Shown piece after piece: positions 34,540 to 43,287 of a DNA stretch of 64,000 bases. Under the pieces are notes generated by a model. It was not told the origin of the DNA. It was given only the letters and a program-made list of their open reading frames with translations, and did not search any database. Each line of letters begins with the position of its first letter. The first letter of the stretch is position 1. Source of the DNA: Methanospirillum stamsii (GTDB taxonomy: Archaea > Halobacteriota > Methanomicrobia > Methanomicrobiales > Methanospirillaceae); NCBI RefSeq assembly GCF_003173335.1, contig NZ_QGMZ01000004.1:1-64000 (forward strand), written 5' to 3'. Both the position numbers and the translations under genes were made by a program.

Positions 34540-35333
34540 CAGTATGATACCGGCAGAGGGGAAGTGATAATTTCTCCGGCCCGGATCATCTCTCTCATCT
34601 GGCCGATAATACCATCCATATGAAGCATCTGGCGTATTGCGTGCTCTTCTGCTCCATCCGGTTCAATTACCTTCGCAACTGCCCCATCCTGCATAACTAT
34701 CCTCCTTTCCGAGAGGAGTGAGACGAGAGGATCGTGGGTTACGAACAGGAGGGCTTTTTGGTGCTGCCGGAGGACCTGAATTACCTTTTCCTTAAATATT
34801 CCTGCATTTTCCACCTCATCCAGAAGAATTATCGGGGTGTTGGAGATGAGTATGGCATCGGCTACCATCAGGGACCGTGTCTGACCACCGGAAAGACTGG
34901 TCATCCGGACATGCCCTGCGATTGGTTCACCGGTAAACTGGTTTGCAAGCAGGATGGTCTCATTGATACATGAATCTTTCGTATATCCCCGGGATGTAAG
35001 GTGCATTAAGAGAAAATCCGCAACGGTCAGATCGCACAGACACCGGGTGTTTTGAGTAATAAGTGCTACGGGTTTTGCTGCAGGATCCCGGACATATGCT
35101 TCCGGAGGTAGAACTCCATTTACCAGGACCTGGCGTCCGGTGATGGTATCCCGGTTTGCAAATATCTCAATATCATTGATGAATGCACTTTTCCCTGAAC
35201 CGGTAGGGCCGACTATCGAAAGAGTATCACCCGGCCGGATGGTGATCTCATCAAAGGCCTCTTTCTCTCCCTGGCGGTTTTTCCCCGGAAGAATCGTTAT
35301 CTCCCTGATATCTTCCCCTGTCATGCTTGTCAA
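34539..35333 (-). CDS. ABC-type ATPase, soluble, first gene of coenzyme M operon
   Basis: A 264-residue ABC ATPase without membrane partner genes nearby. Walker A is VGPTGSGKSAFI (about 40-51), the Q-loop is LITQNTRCLCDLTVADFL, the signature is SLSGGQTRSLMVADAIL, Walker B is TPIILLDEVENAG and the switch His is in LFVTHDPLVSLL. The Q-loop carries a CxC pair, which is unusual. The C-terminal 40 residues (EEHAIRQMLHMDGIIGQMRE) are a helical extension. Lack of a permease gene and of membrane segments suggests a soluble energy-coupling role, like component A2 in methyl-CoM reductase activation, though it is shorter and single. It overlaps the GTPase gene by one base (TGATG). Confidence 0.87.
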   Translation of the reverse strand: MTSMTGEDIREITILPGKNRQGEKEAFDEITIRPGDTLSIVGPTGSGKSAFINDIEIFANRDTITGRQVLVNGVLPPEAYVRDPAAKPVALITQNTRCLCDLTVADFLLMHLTSRGYTKDSCINETILLANQFTGEPIAGHVRMTSLSGGQTRSLMVADAILISNTPIILLDEVENAGIFKEKVIQVLRQHQKALLFVTHDPLVSLLSERRIVMQDGAVAKVIEPDGAEEHAIRQMLHMDGIIGQMREMIRAGEIITSPLPVSY

Positions 35334-36082
35334 AGTTATTAGGGAAGGTGAGTATATGATACTATCTTAAAATCCTAAATTTAAAGGCTTATTGGGTTAA
35401 ACTTTTACAAATAATTGATACATTAATGCAAATGAATTATCTTTATGTATTGTATTCATTCAAATCAGATTAATTGTTCATCACACTCATACAGGCAAAT
35501 TCTTATTTTTGGTTTAAGAACAGACAAAGTACAAAAAGAAAACTACTCTCTCAAATTTGGCATCAGCATCAAAAATGGCTATTCGTTTGTCTTCACTGGA
35601 AGGCCGCTATGCCCCGATCTTTTTTCAGTCGATACTTTATATGTATCACATGAATGGAGGAATAAAACCCCTTTATAAAAACGATTATTAAGCAGATATT
35701 GTCAAAATATCGAAAAATTGAGGGTTTCATATTTTGCATTTATATGGTCTATGAAAAATTAGGTTTTTTCAAGAAATAACGGCATATTGGGCATATTTAT
35801 GGAGGAAAAAGACTTGGAATTTCATCATTTAATTATATTAGTTTATTCATATAAAGAATACATATGATGGATTTGGAGAGATTTCTTTCTACCGGGTCAT
35901 GATCCTTTTGTTTTTTCTACTGATTCAAAATAGAGCACATCAAATGACTTTTCCTCTGTTTAAAAAAAAATACCTGAAATGCTTCAACAGGTAATAACTA
36001 CTATGATGCCTATAGTGGACTCAATAAACACAATAGTTCACAATAATCTATAGAACATAATCTGATGTACCTTCCCGGAGTA

Positions 36083-36104
36083 TGATAACCAGCCTATGTT
36101 ATCA
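36083..36104. promoter_or_regulatory. Palindromic site upstream of pst operon
   Basis: TGATAAC (36083-36089) and GTTATCA (36098-36104) are exact reverse complements with an 8-nt spacer, 88 bp before the permease start. It is a candidate operator for a phosphate-responsive regulator. Confidence 0.4.
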
Positions 36105-36159
36105 GGTTTTCTGATATATTCACTATCCATCACACATTTTCGAGGCAATCAGAAACCTG
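36103..36159 (+). promoter_or_regulatory. Inverted repeat in the pst leader
   Basis: CAGGTTTTCTGAT (36103-36115) pairs with ATCAGAAACCTG (36148-36159) apart from one bulged base. It ends 33 nt before the GTG start and could form a leader hairpin or a second operator. Confidence 0.4.
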
Positions 36160-36191
36160 ACAAATCCTGGAAATGAGGAGTCAGAGAAAAC

Positions 36192-38141
36192 GTGATATCC
36201 GGAATCCATAAAACCCTGAAAAATTGCCGGAAGCGAAAGCCACTTGAAGATATTATTCATATCTTGTGGTTTGCCTGTGCCATATCATCCATAATCGGGA
36301 TTTTTTTTATCCTGGTGTTTCTTCTGTACGATGCCGTGCCGGCATTTTTGGACATTGGCCTGATCCCATTTCTGACCGGAGACAGATGGGACCCGGGGAG
36401 TGCTATTCCAAAATACGGCCTTGTGCCCCTCATTGTGGGAACATTATTGGTTACCCTTGGAGCGATGGTGTTTGCCGTACCGTTTGGATTAGCCTGTGCC
36501 ATATTTATCGCAGAACTTGCATCTCCGAAGATGAGGAATATCTTAAAACCAGCCGTGGAACTCCTGGCTGGTATCCCTTCTGTGGTTTATGGATTTTTCG
36601 GACTTATTATTCTCGTAAAAGCACTTCAGGATTTTTTGGATGTCCCTAGTGGAGAATCAGTACTTGCAGGCTCTATACTTCTTGGAATCATGGCACTTCC
36701 AACAATTATCAGCGTTTCAGAAGATGCCATCAGTTCAGTCCCGAAGTACCTGAAAGAAGGATCCCTGGCGCTTGGAGCAACACACTGGCAGACGATATCC
36801 CGGGTAATAATCCCTGCAGCCCTCTCAGGTATTACCGCAGCGGTAATTCTTGGAATAGGAAGAGCAGTTGGTGAGACAATGGCGGTCATCATGGTAACAG
36901 GAAATGCCGCCATAATTCCTGAACCCCTGTGGAATATTCTCTCACCGGTAAGAACACTGACTGGAACACTTGGCATTGAAATGGGTGAGGTTGCAGTCGG
37001 ATCTCTACATTACCATGCCCTGTTCGGAGTAGCAGTCGTTCTGCTTTTTATTACTCTGCTCATCAATCTTACCGCTCTATCAGTAATGAAAAGACTGAAT
37101 AGTTCGCAGATGGGAGGAAGCAAAAAGAAAGGCATACTTTCCAGGGTGAAAATGCCGGATCAGCTCACCGGAATCAGACAATACATTCCTGCAGGCCTTG
37201 GATTATTGCTCATTCTCTTCCTCATCCTGGCCGGATTATGGCAGGGAGCATGCCTCATTGCTCTTGTTTGCAGTATTACATGGGCAGTAAACCGATACCT
37301 CGCCAGGCAGAATGTTCAGAGGATATGGTTTGCAATTATCACGCTCATGATGACCATAGTCACTTTAATTCTGATCTTTATCCTCTATGACATCTTCTCA
37401 AACGGACTTCCGTATGTAACACCGGATTTCCTTACCGGGACTCCAAAAAACCTCGGTCGTGCCGGAGGAATTTTTCCGGCCATTGTGGGAACATTCCTCC
37501 TTGTTACCGGTTCAATAGTAATTGCCCTGCCTCTTGGTATCGGGGCCGCAATTTACCTGGTTGAATACACCAGTGAAAATTTTCTGACCCGGATAATAAG
37601 GACCGCTACTGATTTGCTAAATGGAACACCATCCATTGTATTCGGTCTTTTCGGATTTACATTCCTGGTACTTTATCTGGGATTTGGGATCTCACTTATT
37701 GCAGGGATGATAACCCTGACCCTTATGGTCCTCCCTACCGTCATACGGACAACGGAGGAAGCACTTCGAAGTGTTCCGGACAGTCTTCGCGAAGGATCAT
37801 ATGCCCTTGGAGCGACCAGGTGGCAGACAATAAAACGGGTAGTACTTCCTCCCTCAGTTCCCGGGATTATTACCGGGGCAATCCTCTCTATCGGAAGAGC
37901 GGCCGGAGAGACTGCACCGATTATGTTTACTGCGGTTGTATTCATGCAAAGACGTCTTCCTGACTCTCTGCTTGACCCGGTGATGGCTCTTCCCTATCAC
38001 CTCTTCATACTGGCAACAAATGTTCCGGGTGCAAGAAACAACCAATATGCTACGGCAGTGGTCCTGTTGGTCCTAGTAATAATGATTTATGGTGTTGCAA
38101 TCATGATTCGGCATCATTACGATAAAAAAGTCAGGTGGTAA
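36192..38141 (+). CDS. pstCA: Phosphate ABC transporter permease, PstC-PstA fusion
   Basis: A 649-residue inner-membrane protein. Residues about 1-310 are PstC-like and about 350-649 PstA-like, each with about six membrane helices. Each half has a PstB-docking EAA loop: [20 protein letters not shown] in the first and [20 protein letters not shown] in the second. Together they form the phosphate channel. In most organisms these are two proteins; the fusion gives a fixed pair. Translation starts at GTG 36192 after GAGGAG (36176-36181). The stop overlaps the region where pstB begins, so the genes are coupled. The operon continues with pstB and phoU. Confidence 0.93.
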   Translation: MISGIHKTLKNCRKRKPLEDIIHILWFACAISSIIGIFFILVFLLYDAVPAFLDIGLIPFLTGDRWDPGSAIPKYGLVPLIVGTLLVTLGAMVFAVPFGLACAIFIAELASPKMRNILKPAVELLAGIPSVVYGFFGLIILVKALQDFLDVPSGESVLAGSILLGIMALPTIISVSEDAISSVPKYLKEGSLALGATHWQTISRVIIPAALSGITAAVILGIGRAVGETMAVIMVTGNAAIIPEPLWNILSPVRTLTGTLGIEMGEVAVGSLHYHALFGVAVVLLFITLLINLTALSVMKRLNSSQMGGSKKKGILSRVKMPDQLTGIRQYIPAGLGLLLILFLILAGLWQGACLIALVCSITWAVNRYLARQNVQRIWFAIITLMMTIVTLILIFILYDIFSNGLPYVTPDFLTGTPKNLGRAGGIFPAIVGTFLLVTGSIVIALPLGIGAAIYLVEYTSENFLTRIIRTATDLLNGTPSIVFGLFGFTFLVLYLGFGISLIAGMITLTLMVLPTVIRTTEEALRSVPDSLREGSYALGATRWQTIKRVVLPPSVPGIITGAILSIGRAAGETAPIMFTAVVFMQRRLPDSLLDPVMALPYHLFILATNVPGARNNQYATAVVLLVLVIMIYGVAIMIRHHYDKKVRW

Positions 38142-38146
38142 TGTAC

Positions 38147-38908
38147 ATGAATGATGAAATTATTCTGAATGTTCAGGATTTAAACCTCTGGTACGGTGAA
38201 AATCATGCCCTTCACCAGGTAACTCTCCCGATTAAAAACAAAAAAGTAACGTCTCTTATAGGGCCATCCGGATGTGGAAAATCAACCCTTATCAGGTGTT
38301 TTAACCGGATGAATGATCTGGTTTTGGGATGCCATGTATCAGGGAATGTTATATTTCATGGACAAAATATCTATGATGACGGAGCTGATCCGGTTGATCT
38401 CCGGAAAAAAATAGGCATGGTCTTTCAAAAACCAAATCCCTTTCCAAAATCAATCTATGAGAATATTGCATACGGACCACGGATTCATGGAATGAAAAAC
38501 AAGAGAGAAATTGATGAAACCGTTGAAAACTGCCTCAGGAAAGCAGCACTCTGGAACGAAGTCAAAGACCGTATTCATGAATCTGCAATGGGACTTTCAG
38601 GAGGTCAGCAGCAACGGCTCTGTATTGCCAGAACACTGGCAGTAAATCCGGAAATTATTCTCATGGATGAACCATGCAGTGCCCTTGATCCGATTGCAAC
38701 ATCAAAAATTGAGGACCTGATTGAGGAACTGAAAAAGGAGTATTGTGTCATTATTGTAACACACAGCATGTCACAGGCTTCACGGGTATCAGATTATACT
38801 GCGTTTATGTATCTTGGAGACCTGATAGAATTTGGAGATACAAGACAGATATTTGAAAACCCCCACAAAGAACTGACTGAAAATTATATCACCGGAAGAT
38901 TTGGGTAA
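38147..38908 (+). CDS. pstB: Phosphate ABC transporter ATPase
   Basis: A 253-residue ABC ATPase that powers phosphate import through the PstCA channel. Walker A is [20 protein letters not shown], diagnostic of PstB; the signature is [16 protein letters not shown], Walker [16 protein letters not shown] and the switch His in [12 protein letters not shown]. In-frame starts exist at 38135, 38141 and 38147; AGGTGG at 38132-38137 suits the ATG at 38147. It follows the permease at once, and phoU begins five bases after its stop. Confidence 0.95.
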   Translation: MNDEIILNVQDLNLWYGENHALHQVTLPIKNKKVTSLIGPSGCGKSTLIRCFNRMNDLVLGCHVSGNVIFHGQNIYDDGADPVDLRKKIGMVFQKPNPFPKSIYENIAYGPRIHGMKNKREIDETVENCLRKAALWNEVKDRIHESAMGLSGGQQQRLCIARTLAVNPEIILMDEPCSALDPIATSKIEDLIEELKKEYCVIIVTHSMSQASRVSDYTAFMYLGDLIEFGDTRQIFENPHKELTENYITGRFG

Positions 38909-38912
38909 TTCT

Positions 38913-39563
38913 ATGACCGAAAAAATTCGATCTGAACTCATACAGATACATGAAGAAGCATGTAACCTTGGTCATTTTGCCATTGGAATGCTTCATGACA
39001 GCATCAATGCATTTGAAAAGGGAGATACAAAACTGGCTGCAGATGTTTGTGACAGGAAAAAGGAGTTGAAAAGACAATTCATTACTGCTGAAGAGTCCAT
39101 GTTTCAATATCTTGCTCTGTACCAACCGGTTGCACGGGACATGCGGGAAATCGTGGCATCTATCCGGATAATCTATAATTTTGAGAGAATCGGAAGGATG
39201 GGATTTGATATCAGTGAAACTATTAAAGTCTTGTCCCAGTGCTGTGGCCTTGTTGATCCTGAAAAATTGATCATGGTTGCCAGAAAAGTCCTGACCATGA
39301 TTGAAGATTCCATGGATGCTTTCTCAAATCGTGAAGTTGCACAGATAAAAACAATGCGTCAGCGTGATTCTGAAATTGATCGGTTATATTGTGAAGTTAT
39401 GAGGGACATCATCCGGAGAATGGAAGAGGAAAAAGAGAGTGTTCCGATACTTGCCCGTTATGTTATCATAAACCGGTACCTTGAGCGGTGTGGTGATCAG
39501 GCCTGTAACATTGCCGAGATGACTACCTACATGGTTACCGGTGAGCGAATCGAAATGATTTAA
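38913..39563 (+). CDS. phoU: Phosphate transport regulator
   Basis: A 216-residue all-helical protein with two PhoU three-helix repeats. Metal-cluster motifs typical of the family are visible: DRKKELKRQFITAEESMFQY in the first and RDSEIDRLYCEV in the second, with RDMREIVASIRIIYNFERIG and RYVIINRYLERCGDQACNIA. PhoU contacts PstB or a sensor kinase to close the transporter when phosphate is sufficient. An in-frame TTG at 38901 would overlap pstB; the ATG at 38913 is preferred. No PhoR-type kinase is adjacent. Confidence 0.94.
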   Translation: MTEKIRSELIQIHEEACNLGHFAIGMLHDSINAFEKGDTKLAADVCDRKKELKRQFITAEESMFQYLALYQPVARDMREIVASIRIIYNFERIGRMGFDISETIKVLSQCCGLVDPEKLIMVARKVLTMIEDSMDAFSNREVAQIKTMRQRDSEIDRLYCEVMRDIIRRMEEEKESVPILARYVIINRYLERCGDQACNIAEMTTYMVTGERIEMI

Positions 39564-39857
39564 CGAATAAAAAAATCCACCCAAAATCTATAATCTTTTT
39601 TAACTCCCTATTGCTTCATATCATGCTTCTCATGAAACAGTATTATGTTTCATTATTGCCTGCAGACCTTTTTTTATCTTCAGTTATTAAATCCTGAAAC
39701 CGGAGAGTGCAATTCTCGTATTATTACATTGCCTGCAAACATCAATTCACATCTAGGATTAATCCCCGTTGGTATCCCATCAACCGATGATGAGCCCGAA
39801 ATATTTTGAACAGGGAAAATTATTCCGGATAAAAAATAGAGAGAAAAATAAAGAAAA

Positions 39858-40757
39858 TTACCGGGTAATTGGTACAAACCCTTCTTCAGTTACTATCTTT
39901 TGTCCTTCAGGACTTGAGATGAAACCAATGAATTCAGAAATGATACCTTCAGGCTCTCCATTAGTCAGGAGATTGAGAGGCCGGGCGACCGGGTACGAAC
40001 CATCCTCTACAGATTCAATAGATGGCACGATTGCCTTTCCATCGACAAGAATCGGAACTGCATGGATGTTTTCATCGATATAACCAAGACCCACATATCC
40101 AATCGCAGCAGGAGTCTGTTCTACACTCTGCCGTACAGCACCGTTTGAATTCTTTTCAAGCTGGGTCTGTGCGAAATCTTCCTTGTTCATAATTTTCTCA
40201 TGGAAGAACTCTCTTGTTCCGGATGCACTGTCACGACCGATAACAATAATTTCTGCATCACTGCCACCAACATCCTTCCAGTTTGTAACATTCCCATTGT
40301 AGATTGCCTTCACCTGGTCAAGAGTTAAAGAGGAAATCGGATTGGTTTTGTGCGTAATAATTGCAATGCCGTCTATTGCAATCTGATGTTCCTGTAATTC
40401 AGGATACTTTTCTGTCTCTTCTTTCTTTAAATCCCGGGAAGCCATTCCAATCATGGCAGTTCCTTCTCCGGCAGACTGAACTCCTACTCCGGAACCTCCA
40501 CCGGTAACCTGGACATCAACACCCGGATGATTATCCATGTATAATTCAGCAGCCTGGGCGGCAACCGGAAGAACCGTCGTTGACCCGGTGATAGTAAGCA
40601 CACCGGATTCTTCCTGTGCTGCTTTTATCGGGTTAACATTGGTTGATTCAGTACTGGTCGTTTCTCCTGTGTTTCCGGTACAACCGCAGAGCAGAACCGC
40701 AAAAATACATAATCCAATCAGGAGTGCTCCTGATATTGTCGCTTTGTTACACCTCAT
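39858..40757 (-). CDS. pstS: Phosphate-binding lipoprotein
   Basis: A 299-residue periplasmic-type binding protein that delivers phosphate to PstCA. A lipoprotein signal ends at FAVLLCGC, so the mature protein is anchored outside the membrane by Cys. Phosphate-binding motifs are complete: TITGSTTVLPVAAQAAE near the mature start, GSGVGVQSAGEGTAMIGMAS, and GRDSASGTREFFHEKIM. An in-frame start 28 codons upstream would add an implausible N-terminus. It lies downstream of phoU in the opposite orientation, so it has its own promoter (TATA-like near 40778-40782). Separate control lets the binding protein be made in excess. Confidence 0.94.
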   Translation of the reverse strand: MRCNKATISGALLIGLCIFAVLLCGCTGNTGETTSTESTNVNPIKAAQEESGVLTITGSTTVLPVAAQAAELYMDNHPGVDVQVTGGGSGVGVQSAGEGTAMIGMASRDLKKEETEKYPELQEHQIAIDGIAIITHKTNPISSLTLDQVKAIYNGNVTNWKDVGGSDAEIIVIGRDSASGTREFFHEKIMNKEDFAQTQLEKNSNGAVRQSVEQTPAAIGYVGLGYIDENIHAVPILVDGKAIVPSIESVEDGSYPVARPLNLLTNGEPEGIISEFIGFISSPEGQKIVTEEGFVPITR

Positions 40758-40987
40758 GGTATACCACGTATCAACACCTATACTGAAACATACAGATAAA
40801 CAGGTTACCTCATGAGAATATGGTGACATCAGATATCTCAATAGGTATATAGAGCACCTATGGCAGACATCAGGATGACTATTAATAGATTCTGCAAGAT
40901 AATTGATAGACTACCTAATTCGTGTCTTTGTAGAACCGGACACAAATTATTGAACCAATATTAATTCATGAATAATCTGGACCTCTT

Positions 40988-42397
40988 ATGTATCGCGTGC
41001 TGTATGTAGATGATGAACCCGGCATCCTTGAACTTGTCCGGATGTACCTGGAAAGTTTCGGGAATATGCTGGTTGACACATGTCCATCAGCGGATGATGC
41101 AGGAGAACTGATTGAAAAAACTGCATATGATACCATAGTCCTTGATTATTACATGCCTGACATTAATGGCATCGATTTTTTAAAAGCAGTCAGGCAGAAT
41201 GGTCTTGAGTGCCCCATAATCATATACACCGGAAGGGGAAAGGAAGAAGTCGTCATTGACGCACTCAATAATGGTGCTGATTTTTACCTTCAGAAAGAAG
41301 GTGAACCAACACGTGAATTTGCTGACCTGTACTCCAAGGTATCGCAGGCTATTTACAAGTTTCATGCAGAAAAGCGAGTAAAAGAGACATCAGCATTATT
41401 ACGCTCAACACTCGAATCCACCGCAGATGGTATTTTGGTTGTAAATGTTGAGGGAAAAGTGACTGCATGGAACCGAAAATTTGTCCAGATGTGGAATGTT
41501 CCCTACCATCTTATAGAGGGAGGAGATTATTCACAAATTCTGAGTTATCTTCTTCCACAAATCTCAAACCGGGACCAGTTCTTTCACCACAATGATTATC
41601 AGCCACGTAATGGTATAAGGCCCGGTCTTGATATCATAACCCTGTATGATGGCAGGATTTATGAACGATATTCCCAGCCCCAGATGATTGATGGAGAACT
41701 CGTAGGAAAAGTCTGGAGTTATCGGGATATCACCATAAAAAATGCCTTTGAAACTGCACTCCGGGAAAGTGAAGAGAGGTTTCGTTTACTTTTTGAACAA
41801 GCGCCAGTTCCCTATCAGTCTCTTGATGAATGGGGAAATATTATTGAAGTAAATGAAGCATGGAGCAAACTCATCGGTTATGAAAAGAAAGATGTTGCCG
41901 GCAACCCATTTCAAAAATATATTCCCGTTGAAAAGATTGAATTCTTTCAGCAGTACCTTTCAGAACTGAATGATCGGGGAACTATTGATCTATCTGAACT
42001 TGCAATAATCTGTCAGGATGGGAAGATTATCCCCATTGTCATCACCGGAAGGATTTTGAAAACCGGGACAGGAACAGAAATAAGGACATTATGGACTTTT
42101 ACTGACATCTCTGAACAAAAATTGGTAGAATCCCTAAAGAATGAAGCACTTTCCCAAATACAGAAAAATCTTGCAGAACTTGCAATTCTGAATGATGGTA
42201 TCAGAAACCCCCTTACCGTAATAGCCTGCCAGGCAGAACTAGCTCTTGGAGACGGGGCCGAAAATATCGTTAAACAGGTAAAAGTAATTGACCAGATGAT
42301 AAATCAGCTTGACCAGAGATGGCATGAATCAAGTAAAATCTTAAATTTTTTACGCAGACATCACGATATCAATATAATTAATAAAAACGGTAAATAA
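40988..42397 (+). CDS. Response regulator-PAS-PAS protein with histidine-less dimerisation motif
   Basis: A 469-residue cytoplasmic protein. The receiver domain has VLYVDDEPG, phosphoacceptor Asp in TIVLDYYMPDING and the IYTGRGKEE strand. Two PAS domains follow (SALLRSTLESTADGILVVN and ERFRLLFEQAPVPYQSL). The tail AELAILNDGIRNPLTVI aligns with a histidine-kinase dimerisation helix, but has Asn where the phosphoacceptor His should be, and no ATPase domain. It is the same architecture as the gene at 19825-21252. An ATATTAATT box at 40958-40966 is 22-30 nt before the ATG. It diverges from pstS, so a link with phosphate sensing is possible but unproven. Confidence 0.88.
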   Translation: MYRVLYVDDEPGILELVRMYLESFGNMLVDTCPSADDAGELIEKTAYDTIVLDYYMPDINGIDFLKAVRQNGLECPIIIYTGRGKEEVVIDALNNGADFYLQKEGEPTREFADLYSKVSQAIYKFHAEKRVKETSALLRSTLESTADGILVVNVEGKVTAWNRKFVQMWNVPYHLIEGGDYSQILSYLLPQISNRDQFFHHNDYQPRNGIRPGLDIITLYDGRIYERYSQPQMIDGELVGKVWSYRDITIKNAFETALRESEERFRLLFEQAPVPYQSLDEWGNIIEVNEAWSKLIGYEKKDVAGNPFQKYIPVEKIEFFQQYLSELNDRGTIDLSELAIICQDGKIIPIVITGRILKTGTGTEIRTLWTFTDISEQKLVESLKNEALSQIQKNLAELAILNDGIRNPLTVIACQAELALGDGAENIVKQVKVIDQMINQLDQRWHESSKILNFLRRHHDINIINKNGK

Positions 42398-42514
42398 CCG
42401 GTTTGAAAACCCAGGCAACCCCCAATTTCGACATAAAAATTTGCATTATATCTGTTAGACACAACTGGCTATGAGAAGACCTAACACCTCACACAGCGGA
42501 TATTATTCAAAGAA

Positions 42515-43213
42515 ATGATTCTTACTCTTTTTAATCTCATCCTTCACATTGACTCTTCACTTGAGGAAATGGCCGGAGAGATGGGAATTTATATCTATGC
42601 AATCTTATTTGCCATAATATTCTGTGAAACCGGGCTTGTTATCGCCCCATTTCTACCCGGTGATTCTCTTCTCTTTGTTTCTGGGGCACTGGCAGGTACT
42701 GGTGTTCTCAATATCTGGGGTTTGCTATTTATCATCAGTGCGGCAGCAATTATTGGTGACACAACAAATTTCTGGATAGGAAGATATGCCGGATGTAAAA
42801 TAATTGATGGGCGTCTTTCTGCATTTATTCATAAAGAATGGCTTGAAAAAACCCATCACTTTTTTGTCCGATATGGGGGGATTACCATTGTTATAGCCAG
42901 GTTTGTTCCAATTGTCAGAACCTTCGCTCCTTTTCTTGCAGGAATCGGAAATATGAACTATCGCTGGTTTCTTGCCTATAATATCGGAGGGGGACTTCTC
43001 TGGACAATCGGACTTGTTGGCGGGGGGTACCTCATAGGAAATGTTCCAGTTGTTCAGGAACATGTGTCAATGCTGATGTGGCTTGTCTTAGGAATTTGTA
43101 TCTTTTCAATTGCCATGGTTATAAAATCAATAATCTCTGCACTATTGAAAAAACAAAAACCAAAAGGAGAATCTGCAGCCGACTTTTGTTACCGGATTGA
43201 AACAAAAAAATAA
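42515..43213 (+). CDS. DedA family membrane protein
   Basis: A 232-residue integral membrane protein of the DedA/SNARE-associated (VTT) family, with about five to six hydrophobic segments. Family motifs include ETGLVIAPFLPGDSLLFVSG near the N-terminus, then GDTTNFWIGRYAG, and the arginine-bearing FVPIVRTFAPFLAGIGNMN. The family is linked to lipid carrier scrambling and membrane homeostasis. Its neighbours are signalling and polyphosphate genes. A gap of 74 bp separates it from the CHAD gene, so an operon with it is possible. Confidence 0.92.
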   Translation: MILTLFNLILHIDSSLEEMAGEMGIYIYAILFAIIFCETGLVIAPFLPGDSLLFVSGALAGTGVLNIWGLLFIISAAAIIGDTTNFWIGRYAGCKIIDGRLSAFIHKEWLEKTHHFFVRYGGITIVIARFVPIVRTFAPFLAGIGNMNYRWFLAYNIGGGLLWTIGLVGGGYLIGNVPVVQEHVSMLMWLVLGICIFSIAMVIKSIISALLKKQKPKGESAADFCYRIETKK

Positions 43214-43287
43214 TGTCTCTGATTTTTGAGAACGGACATTTTTTTAGATGCAACAGGAATTATACTATCATACGGGTGACAGGCTGA

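Larger units (their letters stand above)
35334..36191. other. A/T-rich gene-free region before the phosphate operon
   Basis: 858 bp between the divergent coenzyme M and phosphate operons. It is A/T-rich with many stops; an open stretch at 35445-35678 has no recognisable product. The right end holds two inverted repeats (36083-36104 and 36103-36159) that probably belong to control of the pst genes. Confidence 0.55.

Noticed and set aside
34539-35333. Calling the ABC ATPase methyl-CoM reductase component A2
   Set aside because: A2 (AtwA) has two ABC domains and about twice this length; this protein has one, with a different Q-loop, so only a functional analogy is kept.
35445-35678. Open frame of 77 codons upstream of the pst operon
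   Set aside because: No ribosome site, odd composition and no recognised motif in an A/T-rich region with many stops.
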